Shown: positions 27,862-40,100 of the stretch, piece by piece
Numbering within the stretch: position 1 is the stretch's first letter
How the letters are laid out: every line of letters begins with the position of its first letter
Assembly (NCBI RefSeq): GCF_001949145.1
Contig: NW_019091449.1
Span: 688,689 to 750,688 of the forward strand
Length of the DNA stretch: 62,000 nt
DNA from: Acanthaster planci
Lineage: Eukaryota; Echinodermata; Asteroidea; Valvatida; Acanthasteridae
Reading direction: 5' to 3'
Made by a program: the position numbers and the translations under genes
The notes under the pieces: generated by a model
Told to the model about the DNA's origin: nothing
What the model saw: the letters and a program-made list of their open reading frames with translations, nothing else
Database searches by the model: none

Positions 27862-28776
27862 GTGTGGCTGCAGCAGGAAAAGAAAGATGGTGATGGTTTA
27901 TCATTAACTATAAATCTGTCGAGTGATTTGGATATCCGTCATACCTCCCCTGCTTCAGAAATGTGGGAGAATGGCAGATGGCAACGCAAGCAGCTCCCGC
28001 TGCCGAGGTATTCTGCCCGTCCACCAAGTAATGCGAGAAGGCAATTTTCAAATTCAATATATCTTCATTTACCGCCTCAATGTTTTGACCGTACCAGTTC
28101 GTACATGAGGCAATTGACCTGGCAGTCAGCGAGGCGGCCCCGGGAGAACTTAAGAATCCCTAGGGCAAGCAGCCGTGATGTGAATGGGACATTAAGAAAA
28201 AAACAATCAGACCTTATCGATGTGCGGAAGCAGCGTATTGATCAAAGACCCATTACTGCATTTAAAGTGACATTTACTTTCAATGCATGTGGCTGGAATC
28301 GAATCGGGAAACATAGTAAGGGCCAATTTTACATGGGGCTGCTAAATGCAAACCTCGCCCAGCACAAGCAAGATTCGATTAACAAATTTGGTTGTCAGCT
28401 CAAAAATCGCTGTGGGCTTTGCCTATGGCACATCGACCAAAGGCGTGTCTCAGCTGTTCTAGTTATCCAACACTTTCAATTAATAGCGCTGCAGGTTCCC
28501 CTTATATCGTTCGGGAACACTTGCGTCAGTGCAGCTTTTAATCATCGTCCAATAGAGCCTGAAAGTAAAAGGTCACGCAGCGAGCTTCCGGAACCCTCGC
28601 GCGGTGTGCCTATGGGGATTTTACATTGGGTCGTCCTATCACGTTCGATAATTTTTGGAATAATACTTCGTAACCAAAACCACCCCCGGGAAACACTCAT
28701 GTTGGAATTTTACCTTTGTCTTCCTCAAGTAATATTTAGGAAAGGCACCTGGAGATGGGTGAAAAACGAATTTTAG
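27862..28776 (+). CDS. Unexplained 304-codon ORF, divergent from the GPCR
   Basis: ATG to TAG without interruption. No recognised domain, signal peptide or transmembrane segment; the composition is Arg-, Gln-, Ser- and Pro-rich in the first half. Its ATG is 76 bp from the receptor start codon on the other strand. The length is unusual for chance in this moderately AT-rich DNA, but codon use and residue pattern are not clearly protein-like, and the receptor 5' UTR or promoter must overlap it. Treat as hypothetical. Confidence 0.25.
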   Translation: MWLQQEKKDGDGLSLTINLSSDLDIRHTSPASEMWENGRWQRKQLPLPRYSARPPSNARRQFSNSIYLHLPPQCFDRTSSYMRQLTWQSARRPRENLRIPRASSRDVNGTLRKKQSDLIDVRKQRIDQRPITAFKVTFTFNACGWNRIGKHSKGQFYMGLLNANLAQHKQDSINKFGCQLKNRCGLCLWHIDQRRVSAVLVIQHFQLIALQVPLISFGNTCVSAAFNHRPIEPESKRSRSELPEPSRGVPMGILHWVVLSRSIIFGIILRNQNHPRETLMLEFYLCLPQVIFRKGTWRWVKNEF

Positions 28777-31700
28777 TCACGACCTTTCACGTCCGGCGAT
28801 ATCGTACCTAGGTCTCCTTGCTTTCTCGTGCCCGTGCTTTCGTGAAAACGAGATTGTATAACGTTGCAAATATTTACCTACCAGTCGATGGGTTCCAGAT
28901 TCCGTTGAGTTGACATCACGCAGTTGTTGTGCAAAGGTTAGATAAAATATTAGAATATTTCGTGAAAGTAGAATATTGCTTTAAGTTTATTACCTTATAA
29001 ATTATAAAAGTGTGTAAAATATTTTGATCTTTTTTATTTCGGCTTTTACCGACAAACTACCATAAAATTTCAAACCCTAAATCCTAAGCAACATACAAGA
29101 CTGCTACATGGCACCCTTCTTCATGTATTTTAGATTTTCGGAAGGGGTGGGTCAATTTTTGGCAGGATATTTCTTTTTTAGGTCAAGTGATTCTTTAGTT
29201 GAAAATTGATATACTAGCAAATATTTTCCAAAGCCCCTTTTCCCTAGTTGGATATTTAAGACGTAACTGAACAAAAAATCTAACACAAATTCTAAAATCT
29301 TTCCACGTTATTTTTCCCATCTGAGGGTTCCGGAGCGCGCCACCAGGGATCAACTTTCAGGCTCTATTTAGGATATACAAAATGGATGCCGAACTCGCAA
29401 AATCTCAGACAAACAACACTCAACGTACAAAATTCCACGCGGTTGTCTTAGGGGCTTAGGGTCGTACTGAAATGAAGACAACGTCCAACCTGGGCTAGGG
29501 CATGGCTAACTTACCAACGGCCATAGGTCCATTGCTGATCCTCCGAATAAAACCTTATGATTGCTTGCACATACTTTTATACAATCTTTGCCAACTGCGC
29601 TTCGGTGTTGTTATAAAATTAATGAACCCAACGCATGTCGAAGTATCTCATTAGGCTACAGTTGGACTCGTTGACATGAAGCATAGTTTCACCTGGTCCA
29701 TTTAGTCTGTGCACATGCGCGTGTTTTTTGCAGCTCATAATTATAAAGGGTTGGGTTTTCCAACAGTTTTCGCGACAACAAGGCGTTTCACACAAACATG
29801 AGATACACATTTTCGATTTTTTTTCACAACAGCTACAGGCCCTGTGATCTTTGATCACGTTTGGGGCAAAATTCCCTAAAAATGTAAGGTCTTTTTCATT
29901 TATGTCGCAGTTAAGTAAAGATTTTCTCGGGAACGACTCACAAGGTGGCAAAGTGTGATCTTTTGCGCTTTACACTTCCCAAAGGTTCGACGAGAAACGT
30001 CGTCTGTGATGTGCATGCGAAAGCAACTCGTAAAAGCTACGGGCCGTGAACGTACGCGTTCAGAACCCGTAACCTTAGTTTCAGTTAATTTGACATTTAA
30101 TACTTTCCATTTTCAGGAAACCGCGCTCAACTTGGCTCTCAGATGGAAACCATGCATGTGCACAAAATGGACGGACAGGAAATAAAAAATATTGCAAGTG
30201 TTTTTTGTGAATATGTAAACGTTATATAAATTCTGAGCGTGGAAATGTATAGCTTTCTCGAGGAAATGTTGGCTTTCTCGAGGGATTTGACAAGAGAAAA
30301 TAGTTGAAGGTGGAGCAGATTGGCAGAATAAAACGAGCTTGGGAAGTTTATAGTAAAATCAGAATGCTGACAGAAGCAAAAGTGACATGGCAAATGTAAA
30401 ATCGGGACGGTGAAATCAATCGTAAGCGCGCAAAACCCGTATCGTAAAATAGATGACAAAGGCAAAGAATACTGCGCCCCAATATATTTCCCACTTTCGC
30501 ACCCCACTTTCGTAATTGAACCAAAACGGGACGAACAGTCTCTTTTGTGATGGGAAAACAGAATCCGCACCGGCGCCTGACCAGAAGACATTGTGACCTT
30601 TTGCAATCACAACAAAATGATAGTCGACAATACTGTTACCCCCGAAGAGAGTTAGAGTGGGACCAAAATACCGGTGTCATCTATCAGACATGCATACTGT
30701 CGTTGTAAATGATCGTATAGCTGACATATACAGACACTTAATAAGTTAGTTTTTAACATCGTATATTGGGCCTCGAGTGCTGTTATCTTGGGGGTGGAAG
30801 AGTCTCGTCAACGCATCGGTACGCGGCAGATCTCAAAAGACCTACGATCTGGTTATTCAGGACAGGCTGCAAGCAAGTGCTGTCTTATGATAGTGGCTGC
30901 TGGCTTCAAATGCCAAAAATTACTGGTGGCTGAACTCTTTACACAAGCGATGAATGAATCTACTGGCAAGATAATCGATAGAATATTGACTGCTCTAACA
31001 AGTAAATTGGGAAAAGTAAAAATTAAAGTAAAAGAAACGGCGAAAAATACCCCCCTTTCGAATTAACGGTGACTGATTAGGCCTAAACGCTGTGTTTTTC
31101 GTCAATTCGAGCGAAGACTTTTCTTACGTGTCGTTTCAGGGTTAGAGATGCTTCTAACCGCGAAGCGGTTTGTATGATGCTGTCAGTGTTGGATAACTTG
31201 TTTGTTTCTTAATGTCTATCAGTAACGAGTGGTCAAGCTTACCATTAACAAAGTTGCCGGTATCCTCATGACTTTCCAACATTTACCTAAACCCGTCATA
31301 GCATCCACACTGGAATAATTCACTCCATTTTTGCAGGGACGATATTACCGTGCAGTCGACAGCTGTTTATGACAGCCCGGTTTCAAGTACAGGGATTAAC
31401 TTTTTTTTTCTTTTTTTTTGCAATTACAATTCCTAATATAAACTGCTTATCTGCTGCGCAAACATTTTAATCTGTTTATAGACCGCGAAAGTTATTGCAG
31501 CCTTTAAAATAAAAAAGGATTGAAAGGGATAACATGTGCATTATTCCCAAATGTATACAGTGTACATGACACACTAAGGCCTGGCTGTGATTGCGCAGGC
31601 TGTGGGCTGTCTATTCAGTGCTTTGTATTTTCAACTGAGCCGGCATTTAGACAAGTAATAACACCGTTACTTCAGCGCAGTATAAAATATGGATTCTTTG

Positions 31701-33504
31701 TGTAGCCTCACCTTTTATGCAGAGTCGGGTGTTTTCATACGACGGAAAACACGCGCGAAATTATCCCACTCGTTTCACACGAGAAATTCCATCTTGTGTT
31801 TGTCGGATGAATGTGTATTTAAAGCTGCATGCAAAAGCAGGTTAAATGTGTGCTTGCAAAAGCCGTCCCTTGCAATATAGTGTCAAGTGAAAGCTAGTTT
31901 TACTTCATTCATGGCAAACTCAAATACTGTGAAACTACATATATGAAAGTTCATACAAACGTGGGTCCACTTTGTTAAAGGGATTCGTCCAAACGAGTGA
32001 ACAGTGGACGGCAAGGCAAGTATACGTGGGGAGGACACGGGAGGGGTCTTTGAGGGGGGGGGGCAGGTGCCAGGGGTACCTGGGGGAATCATTACAATGT
32101 TTTATCTGGGGAGAGGCTGTGTGGACAGAAGATGCACCATGGGGCTCGATGAGATGCACCTAATATGGAATTCTGGGGAAGAGTTACACAGAAGGATATG
32201 TAGAACAGGGGTCACTTGGGTCTCAATAATGTTCTCGTCCCCATATCCCATTGCCTACCCATACGGTCAAGAGCTTGTACCATTCTGTTGGATGGTTGAT
32301 ACCTGCCTCGGTGAGAATATATTTTACTACAGACCAAAATGGAGGGAATGACAGAAATGGGTCAATTCTGTCTTGGTATATTATATGCACATTTGTATAG
32401 CTACCTGTACCATTGTGTAAATGAGGCATTTGAAATAGTCTCAACTATGAGCTTTGCAATGATGCATTGCAAATCGTTTCAAAGGGTAAAACAATTGTAC
32501 TGTGATGAGAAAAAAAGTTTAACGCTCCAGTTTGTCTACAGGGTTATTTGGTCACTGAGATCGGTTGGATCTCTGCACACAAACTGTGAACTTATGGGAA
32601 GCTGAAAGGTCGAAAGCTGACATCAACTTCATAGGACGAAACATATTCGGCTTTTAAATGTTTGAATATCAGGAGGAGTTTAGACTTTATGACCGGTAAG
32701 TCTGGTTACTCTTATACAATTTTCATGTTGTATTTTAATTCAATCAAATTTAATTTCAAATGTCTAAATTCAATTTTGTTTACTCCCGATACTTCTGAAT
32801 AAAAGAAATGTATACTACACTGCCACAGCAGAAAAATGGTTTAATTTTAACACGGGCATTTCATAAATCAAAGACATATTAAGAACATTACTTATCTTAT
32901 TTATTCATGATACTCCTGAGTCAGGAAGGCAATCAATAATTCCTGTGATGAATGGTCTTAATACAAGTTAGAAAAGTGCATTTTTGGCCGCCTTAAAAAT
33001 TACTTCTTTGGACCTCACCTACCTACCCCCCAAAAGAGACACTGTAGTCCAGTGAAGCCTCTGGCTTCTTGGCAAGCGTTTAAGGGACACTTGGAGCACA
33101 AAGAGTTCACTGTAAAGTTGGACTTTCCTTGAATTCGACCTATTTGGAGTTGGGTAATAATTTCTCTTTTGCCAATTATGGACCAGATTTTTTCAGATCA
33201 GTCAGAATGATTCTACTGTGTCCAACAGAAGAATTGAAAATTATTACAAAAGCAAAAGAAAAGTCTGTACCAAATTTGCCCCATATTTTCCACACAGTTG
33301 CCAATTTCATGGTGCAGTGAAGCTCAAATTTTTGCTCCGCACTGAAACAATGCTTAGCAGAAACAGGCCACCAGCCAAAAATGTCCTAAGATGTGTACTG
33401 CCTATGACTGGCTCACTGAAAATTCTTGCACAGCAGAGGAATCCAGTCACCTAAGTCTTCAGGAAGCCATTGTTCCTCAAGTGTATTACACATTGTTCAC
33501 TGTT
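28777..33504. other. Gene-free stretch of about 4.7 kb
   Basis: It contains a Cys-rich minus frame (29619-29951, 110 codons) and a 155-codon minus frame (30139-30606), neither resembling a known protein. A T-rich run lies near 31400 and a G-run near 32055. No exon series was seen. Confidence 0.4.
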
Positions 33505-33745
33505 GAATGGGATGGCACCAGACTATTCCAGGAGTGGCATGCAGTTCTCCCTTTCAAATTTTCCTTCCAAAATCTGGCTTAAAACATATTTTATCACCAA
33601 TTTGAAATTACTCACCAGAGTACACAGGTACTCCTCTCTCATAAAATTTCATTTCCTTTCTTTTATTGATGCTATCAGGTTTCAAAAGTGAAGAATTCCC
33701 CTTGCTTTCAATTTCAATATGGCCGACTCCTGAATAAAGCCCATT
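33505..33745 (+). repeat. Diverged dispersed repeat, copy 2
   Basis: Same block order as 19317-19546: GGCACCAGACTATTCC, GGCATGCAGTTCTCCC, GGCTTAAAACATATTT, then TTTCAATATGGCCGACTCCTG. Immediately after it, at 33768, GGCCGTGTTCAAAACAGGCT resembles the left end of the element at 36712-36840. Confidence 0.55.
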
Positions 33746-34188
33746 CACTGAGCAATACTTTCTGCTTTAGGCCGTGTTCAAAACAGGCTTCCAGTGCTAT
33801 GACTACATCCAATAGTCACCTATTGTCAGTGAACACGAGGGGCAAAACAGGCACATGTATAAATCCTATGCATTCTGCAATAGTGACAGTGCTTTTCATG
33901 TTGACCACGTGTGTCCTCGTATACCTCTGAGTGACGTAAAATATAAACATGATATATTACACAAATTCTCGGGACAATATATCAAAGCTGTGAACTTGAA
34001 AAGGAAGAGGGCAAAATCAAAAATCAAACAAGGAGTAAATTGAGGTTTTCCCACAAGTGAAAACCCAAGTAAACCTCATCAACCCTCGAGGTAAACCTCA
34101 AGCCTACCTCCTGTTTAATTTGCATCCTCCTCTTTTGAAAGCCACCAATCTAGTCATTCAAACTACACTATGAGCTTCGGGGGGGGGG

Positions 34189-37100
34189 TCAGATGTCTTT
34201 GGGTAAAGTCTCGTGTCGTGTCCTGATTTCGGCCTCCTGCTGCTCAATGTTCCTCTGGAGGTCCTTCTCTGCTGACCTGATCTCGGTTGGTACACCATCT
34301 TGGGAGGATTCAGGGAGCCCCTCTACTGGGTGAGGTGAGAGGACCCTGGGCTGGTTGCTCAGGTTGCCGTAGATGGCCATGGCCTGGTGGTGGAGATGGG
34401 AACCAGACAAGATTTAAAAACAACATCCCTCAACTTCAAACGTGTGGCCCTAAAAAATTACAAAATTGCACACACTGTTACAGCAACAGTACTGTAAACC
34501 GGGTTAACTTTGCCAGAAGCCACACCCCTTGGCTGTAGTCGTCATATTGTTGCAACATGCTCTATGAATGATATAAGATTCTCTCAAATGATTCCATAAA
34601 AATATTCTATCATAAAATACATCTGGAGACTTGGCCTGAAGGCTTTTCATGTATAAAACTTTATATAAGTTTTTTTGATGTTTTTTCATTCAATTCCAGG
34701 AACCAGCCAAAGTTACCCCAAACCAGAGGGGTAAGTTGGCAGCTCTTAACGACTTGCCGCCGGAGACTCCAGTTTCGGGCACATATTCTTTATATGCATA
34801 GCCAGGGTCTCCAAAATCGGACAAAGGGAACTGGGCCTTGTAACAAAAGACCATACTCAGAACAAAAGACCAGGCTGCTGGGAATTGGCAACATTTTTTT
34901 CACTCTCAATAGTGGAGATAATCCAGCATTTTTTTGAAACAGTATACTACGGTTTGGGACATTCAATGCGAGCGGGGACAAAAGCGCTCCACCACTGCAG
35001 CAATGTGCCACACAGTACCACTGCACGCTAATCTGGCCCCTATTGAAAAGACGTCAGCAGCGCACTGTGCCAGTTTCGTAAACAAAAGAAAATTACGTAA
35101 CACCACACAATCTGGGCTCTTTTTACAAGGCGGCAGGCCTGGCTGCAGTACTCCAGCGTCAATAGATGTTGTCTGCCAGATTAGAGTAGAAACCAGACAG
35201 TGCTTTATGTGGATGTAAATGTCGAGTAAATGAAGATATGAATTTTTAAAGAATTTTGAAAACAGAAAAAATGAAAAATATCCCGTCCCAGCAGAATCAA
35301 CATTCATAAATGCCCCCAGTGCACGATTAAAAAAAGTGAAAGGATGTTTGCCACTACTATGTTAGACTTAAGGCTTCATATGACAAATATGTCCCATCAA
35401 CAATGAAAAATAATTTCTGTTTCTGGAAAAGCAGAAACGATCATGATTCTAACCTACCAAAGTGACCCCCAGTTGACGGTACTCTCTGGCGTCAGGAAAT
35501 GACATTTACAACGCAAAAGTTGAAAACAATCAATTGCATTAAAAAAATGGGCTTTGTTGGAATCTAATCAGGGACAGAGGCTACCTCCATCGAGAAGACA
35601 GATAATACTAGGTCATCCTTGTATTGGAACGTTTAGATGTGTGCGGTGACACTGAATTGGTGACAAGCCATTCCAGCTGGGCCTTCACTTGGAGCAGTAA
35701 GGTCTTAAGCTCTTTCCATACCTGTCCAACCATGCTACTGATGTCGCCGGTGTTAGATGGCAGAAGTATTGTATTGCCCGTCTTGGCCAAGTTACTGAAT
35801 GCTGCCACGTACTGCTCAGCTACATTCAACGACGCTGCATTGTTGCCGTCCTGTGCAGAGATGTAAAATTGTAAACAAGATGAAAAAAAGAACATTAAAA
35901 CAATCAGCGCAAAGGAATTTTTAATTGTGAAGGCCACTATTAGAGACAGAGTACATGGTCTAAATGGCAAAAGGACTGTTGCATTCTTACAATTTTATTT
36001 TTATCTAAAATTGTTTAATTTTGACGATGCCCTTGAAGAAAAATTTACAGCTTTCCTCAGATGGGACGAAGTATGGTCTCAGTCCCTTGACTGAGGAACT
36101 TGTCTGGGTCAACTGGCTGATTTAAATCTAAGACATAGCAGTGAGTGCTGCGATCAATGACCGCGGACACAATTCCACTTTGAGAAGATGCTCATTTTAG
36201 TGAATCTTTATAGAGAGATGCCCCTCATTGATGGGATGATGGAATCTTACAAATTCATGTGTGTTTCTCGCAACTGGAAATTAACTGAAGCAGACCAATT
36301 GCATTAAGGCCATATCAAATACTGATAAAGATGCAAAGTGTTACCGATCCCAAACTGTGCAGCACGATTCAAAGTATTTAATGTTATGTCTGCCATAGTG
36401 GTGTAACTGCAGATTACAGTCAAAACAACAGTTTACCATAGCTATGCTGCACGTACACCTTATCTATAGAGGACAGAACACAAACGTAACAGAGGATGTT
36501 TCCCTGTCCTCAGAGGTCAGTCTGTTGTCCTCGGCGGTAAGTGCATTGATTAGTTTATGGGCAAGTGTTATATTGTCAGGACACAATGCCTCTTCTGTGG
36601 TGGTATAGACCTTGATCATGATGCTGCCATGTTTGTCTTGTTTCCTGTAGACTCACTGGCATTGGTAATACAATTTCACATATAGAAGGGAACAGACTCG
36701 TTTTTCCTTCTAGCCTCAGGCCGTGTCCGAAACTGGCTTCCAGAGCTACGGCTAGGTCTATTGTCTATGCATCTCCACGCATTTCCAATGGAGTGAAGAC
36801 CTAGACCTAGCTCTAGACAAGAGATTCGGACGCAGCCTCAGTTATTAATACGTTGCTTTGAATTGTAGAAAGGCAAGATAGCTGCCCCATGATGGAAGTC
36901 TACAGTGAAGCACGGCTGCCTGAACATACGTATATGTTCTGGGGCCAGTGTGTAATACTTCCTTTTCGTGACTTGAATACCTTTTGGCCGATGGCCTCTG
37001 CCACAACCCTGAGGGCATCGGCCCGAGCATTGGCCTTGGCGATGATGGCCTGGGCCTCACCGGAGGCCTTGTTGATCTGCTCTGCCTTGACGGCCTCTGA

Positions 37101-40100
37101 TTCCAGAATCTTGGCTCGTTTTTTACCCTCCGCCACATTGATTTCGGACTCTCGAACACCTGCACCAATCCAAAATTGGAGTCCATTATTTTCATGATTC
37201 CTACTTGGTCCCTTAACCTCAGATGGGCATTGGCAGTTTTGAAACCTGACGTTATGTTGTGCATATTACAGTTTATTGAATCTCAGCTGTTTTTCACAGA
37301 ACAAACATGACCCAGATGAGAAATTAGCAAAGCTGTGGAACCAAAAAAAGTACATCTAAAGTTGTTGAATGGCAACAAATCTGTATCAACAGAACAGGGT
37401 TTTGATCAGGATCATCCCAAGTCCATCACAAGTCAACTCGTAAAACTCAAAAAATTACAGTAACGACAGAACACTTTTGACTAGCTTACAACTTATAAGC
37501 TGGAAGAGTTGTGATGAACTTATATTGATCAAGGAACATCTACAAGGGTGTTCAGTTGGGAAGAGAGGAGTTTTAACTTCTTCTTGGAAGTTACATGTAC
37601 ATCAACCCAAATCTAACGCCTCTTTATTCAAATTTTTCTTGATTCAAAACTGCAGAGCCTAGCTACAGCACATTTGTCTTAATGACTAAATGTTGCTTAC
37701 TTCTTGAGATTCCCTAATGAAAACAGTCAAAGTGAACACTCAAACCAGTTAAGCTGAATCTGGACCCCACTAGGTTGGGTATACAAGGAGAGAGGGCACA
37801 GACCTTCAGACTGTAAGACCACAGCTCTCTTTTTCCTCTCTGCTTCCACCTGCATCTGCATGGCCTCCTGGACCTTCTTGGGCAGCTCGATGTCCTTGAT
37901 CTCGTACCGTAAGCACTTGATGCCCCACGGCTGTACTGCTGCATTGTTGATGGCCTCTGCAAGTCCAGGAAGAACGATAAGAGAACACTCTCTTGACATC
38001 TGTTTGATGCTGATGCTTTGCTTTTAGGGCAAATGCCAACACTACAAGAATGATGCGAGGGTGAAAGGACCAACGTCATCTTGTGACTGCTGGATCGCAC
38101 TTCTCCATAAACGTCCTAGCCAGCATCAGGGTGCACAGTTCGCTGGTGCAGCTGAGTACCGTGTTGCAGTGCCCGGTCTCAACATATGAAGAGTTTCATT
38201 GCAAAACGCGATATCAACCATTTTTTTAAAATATGAGTTAAGATGACTGATACATTGTTCATAAAATTATCTGGTAATTGGCACCTTGTCTGTTGGATTC
38301 CGATTTGTACTGTCGGAGATTTCCTCACTATTTCCTTTTTTTTAGCAAACAATAATCATGCATTATCTCCATTTTAACAAAATGGATAGATAACGTTTTG
38401 CGATGACTCTTCATACGTTAGTTGTCTTTTTGTCTTCAAGAATAACTTGATACAAAACAGTGGGTCTTAAGAACAATAGGTTGTCACCTTATCCACACTG
38501 AATCAAACAAGATTCTGCATAATTCTAAGTGTCCTTACGCGGTTAAGGTTAGCCTACGTGTATGTCTTCAGGTGTACGTTTAGTATGATTGCCAGAATGA
38601 CTAAGCCATGCAACTGAATGGGGAAAAGCATGCATCAACCTGCCAACTGCATAATATGTCAGCCAGAGTCGTTGGCCAATAGGACAGTCCTAGCTAAGTA
38701 AAACAGAGCACTCTTATTCAACCAGTGTGTGGTCTCTACACCAAGTGGCTGAGAATTCATTGATGGGATCCAGTATCAACAATCAGACGCAAACCCTTTT
38801 TCAAGCTCAAAGTCAAAAATGAGGTTCAAACATTTATTGTGGAAGCCTAACGGAAATTGTCCAAAATCTCATCCTCATATTGGACAAAACGGAAGCTTAC
38901 CCAGGAGAAATTGAGCTACACCGACTTTCAAGATCTCAACTCAGAGACCAAATCTGTAAACTTCAAGCCTAATGCCTAAGAAAGACAAAGCCATGATTGG
39001 GAAAATCCCCTCACTAGGTGCTGCTATTTTTCTTTGAAAGGGAAAGGTATCATTGCTATTCTATGCCTACTGACATACTGTGGTAACTAAAACTCACCCA
39101 CTATACTGACATTGAGTGACTCTCTTTCTTTAAAGACAGAGTCCAGTGTGATCTTTCCTATCTCTGATCTCATTGTGGTCTGGGCCAGTTGGGTGACGGC
39201 ATACTCGGGATCCTCGACACCGTAACTTGCCTGCCAAATCAACAGCATGGAACACTTAGAACTGTCTCTGAATCACAACCAGTGAGTTCAGAGTTGTACT
39301 CCAGTCACGGGACAATTAAAAGCCATAAGTAACCATGGTAACAGAGGAGGAGGGACTACAGAGGAATGCCTAGCAACAGTTGGTTGAGACTAGAAACCAG
39401 ACTTGCATGTTGCTAGCGACTGACTAGTAGCAACCTGTTGTGACTTGTGAGATTTCTCCTCATCACAATACGATACTCTTAGACAGGGTTGTCTGATCAA
39501 CAAATTAAGAGCAGTGGACTTATGATAACCCACAGCCCAAATCCTATTGCTTGTACTGCCTAAATATCGGCCAAACGTAGACGGTCTACTGCCATGATGA
39601 AGCGCAGTCCAATAAATTTATGCTCACTATAGGTTTCATGCAATTAGCCAATGGCACATTCTTTGCATTTCCACTTTGAGAAAATCAGGCAATTGATCAC
39701 TACATTAACGGCATACCAGTGTGAGTGCAGCAAAGTACAAAACCGGGACAAAAATTGGCACGGAAGCTGAGAATTACCTTGTATGGATCCACTACTCTCA
39801 AGTAAAGCACGCCATCTATACGTAAGGTCACATTATCTGCAACCAAGAAATCCAAGAAATTTGACAACCAACATGCACTTACCAGCTCCGTGAGGGTAAC
39901 ATTTCAGAAATAATGTGTATTCTAAACTTGGAAGTCAAGAAGTTCAGCAGATGTTTACAGGGAACACTAGCTGTCATGGACGTACAGAACATGCAGTCGA
40001 CTTGGCTAACAAGAGAACACTCAAATAGCGCCTAGATTCAAAACCTTGGATATACATGTACGATAATTGAGAAGAGTTTACAACTTACATGTAATGGAAT

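Noticed and set aside
30139-30606. 155-codon minus-strand ORF
   Set aside because: No domain, low-complexity Phe/Ser/Leu-rich composition, antisense of A-rich DNA; probably chance.
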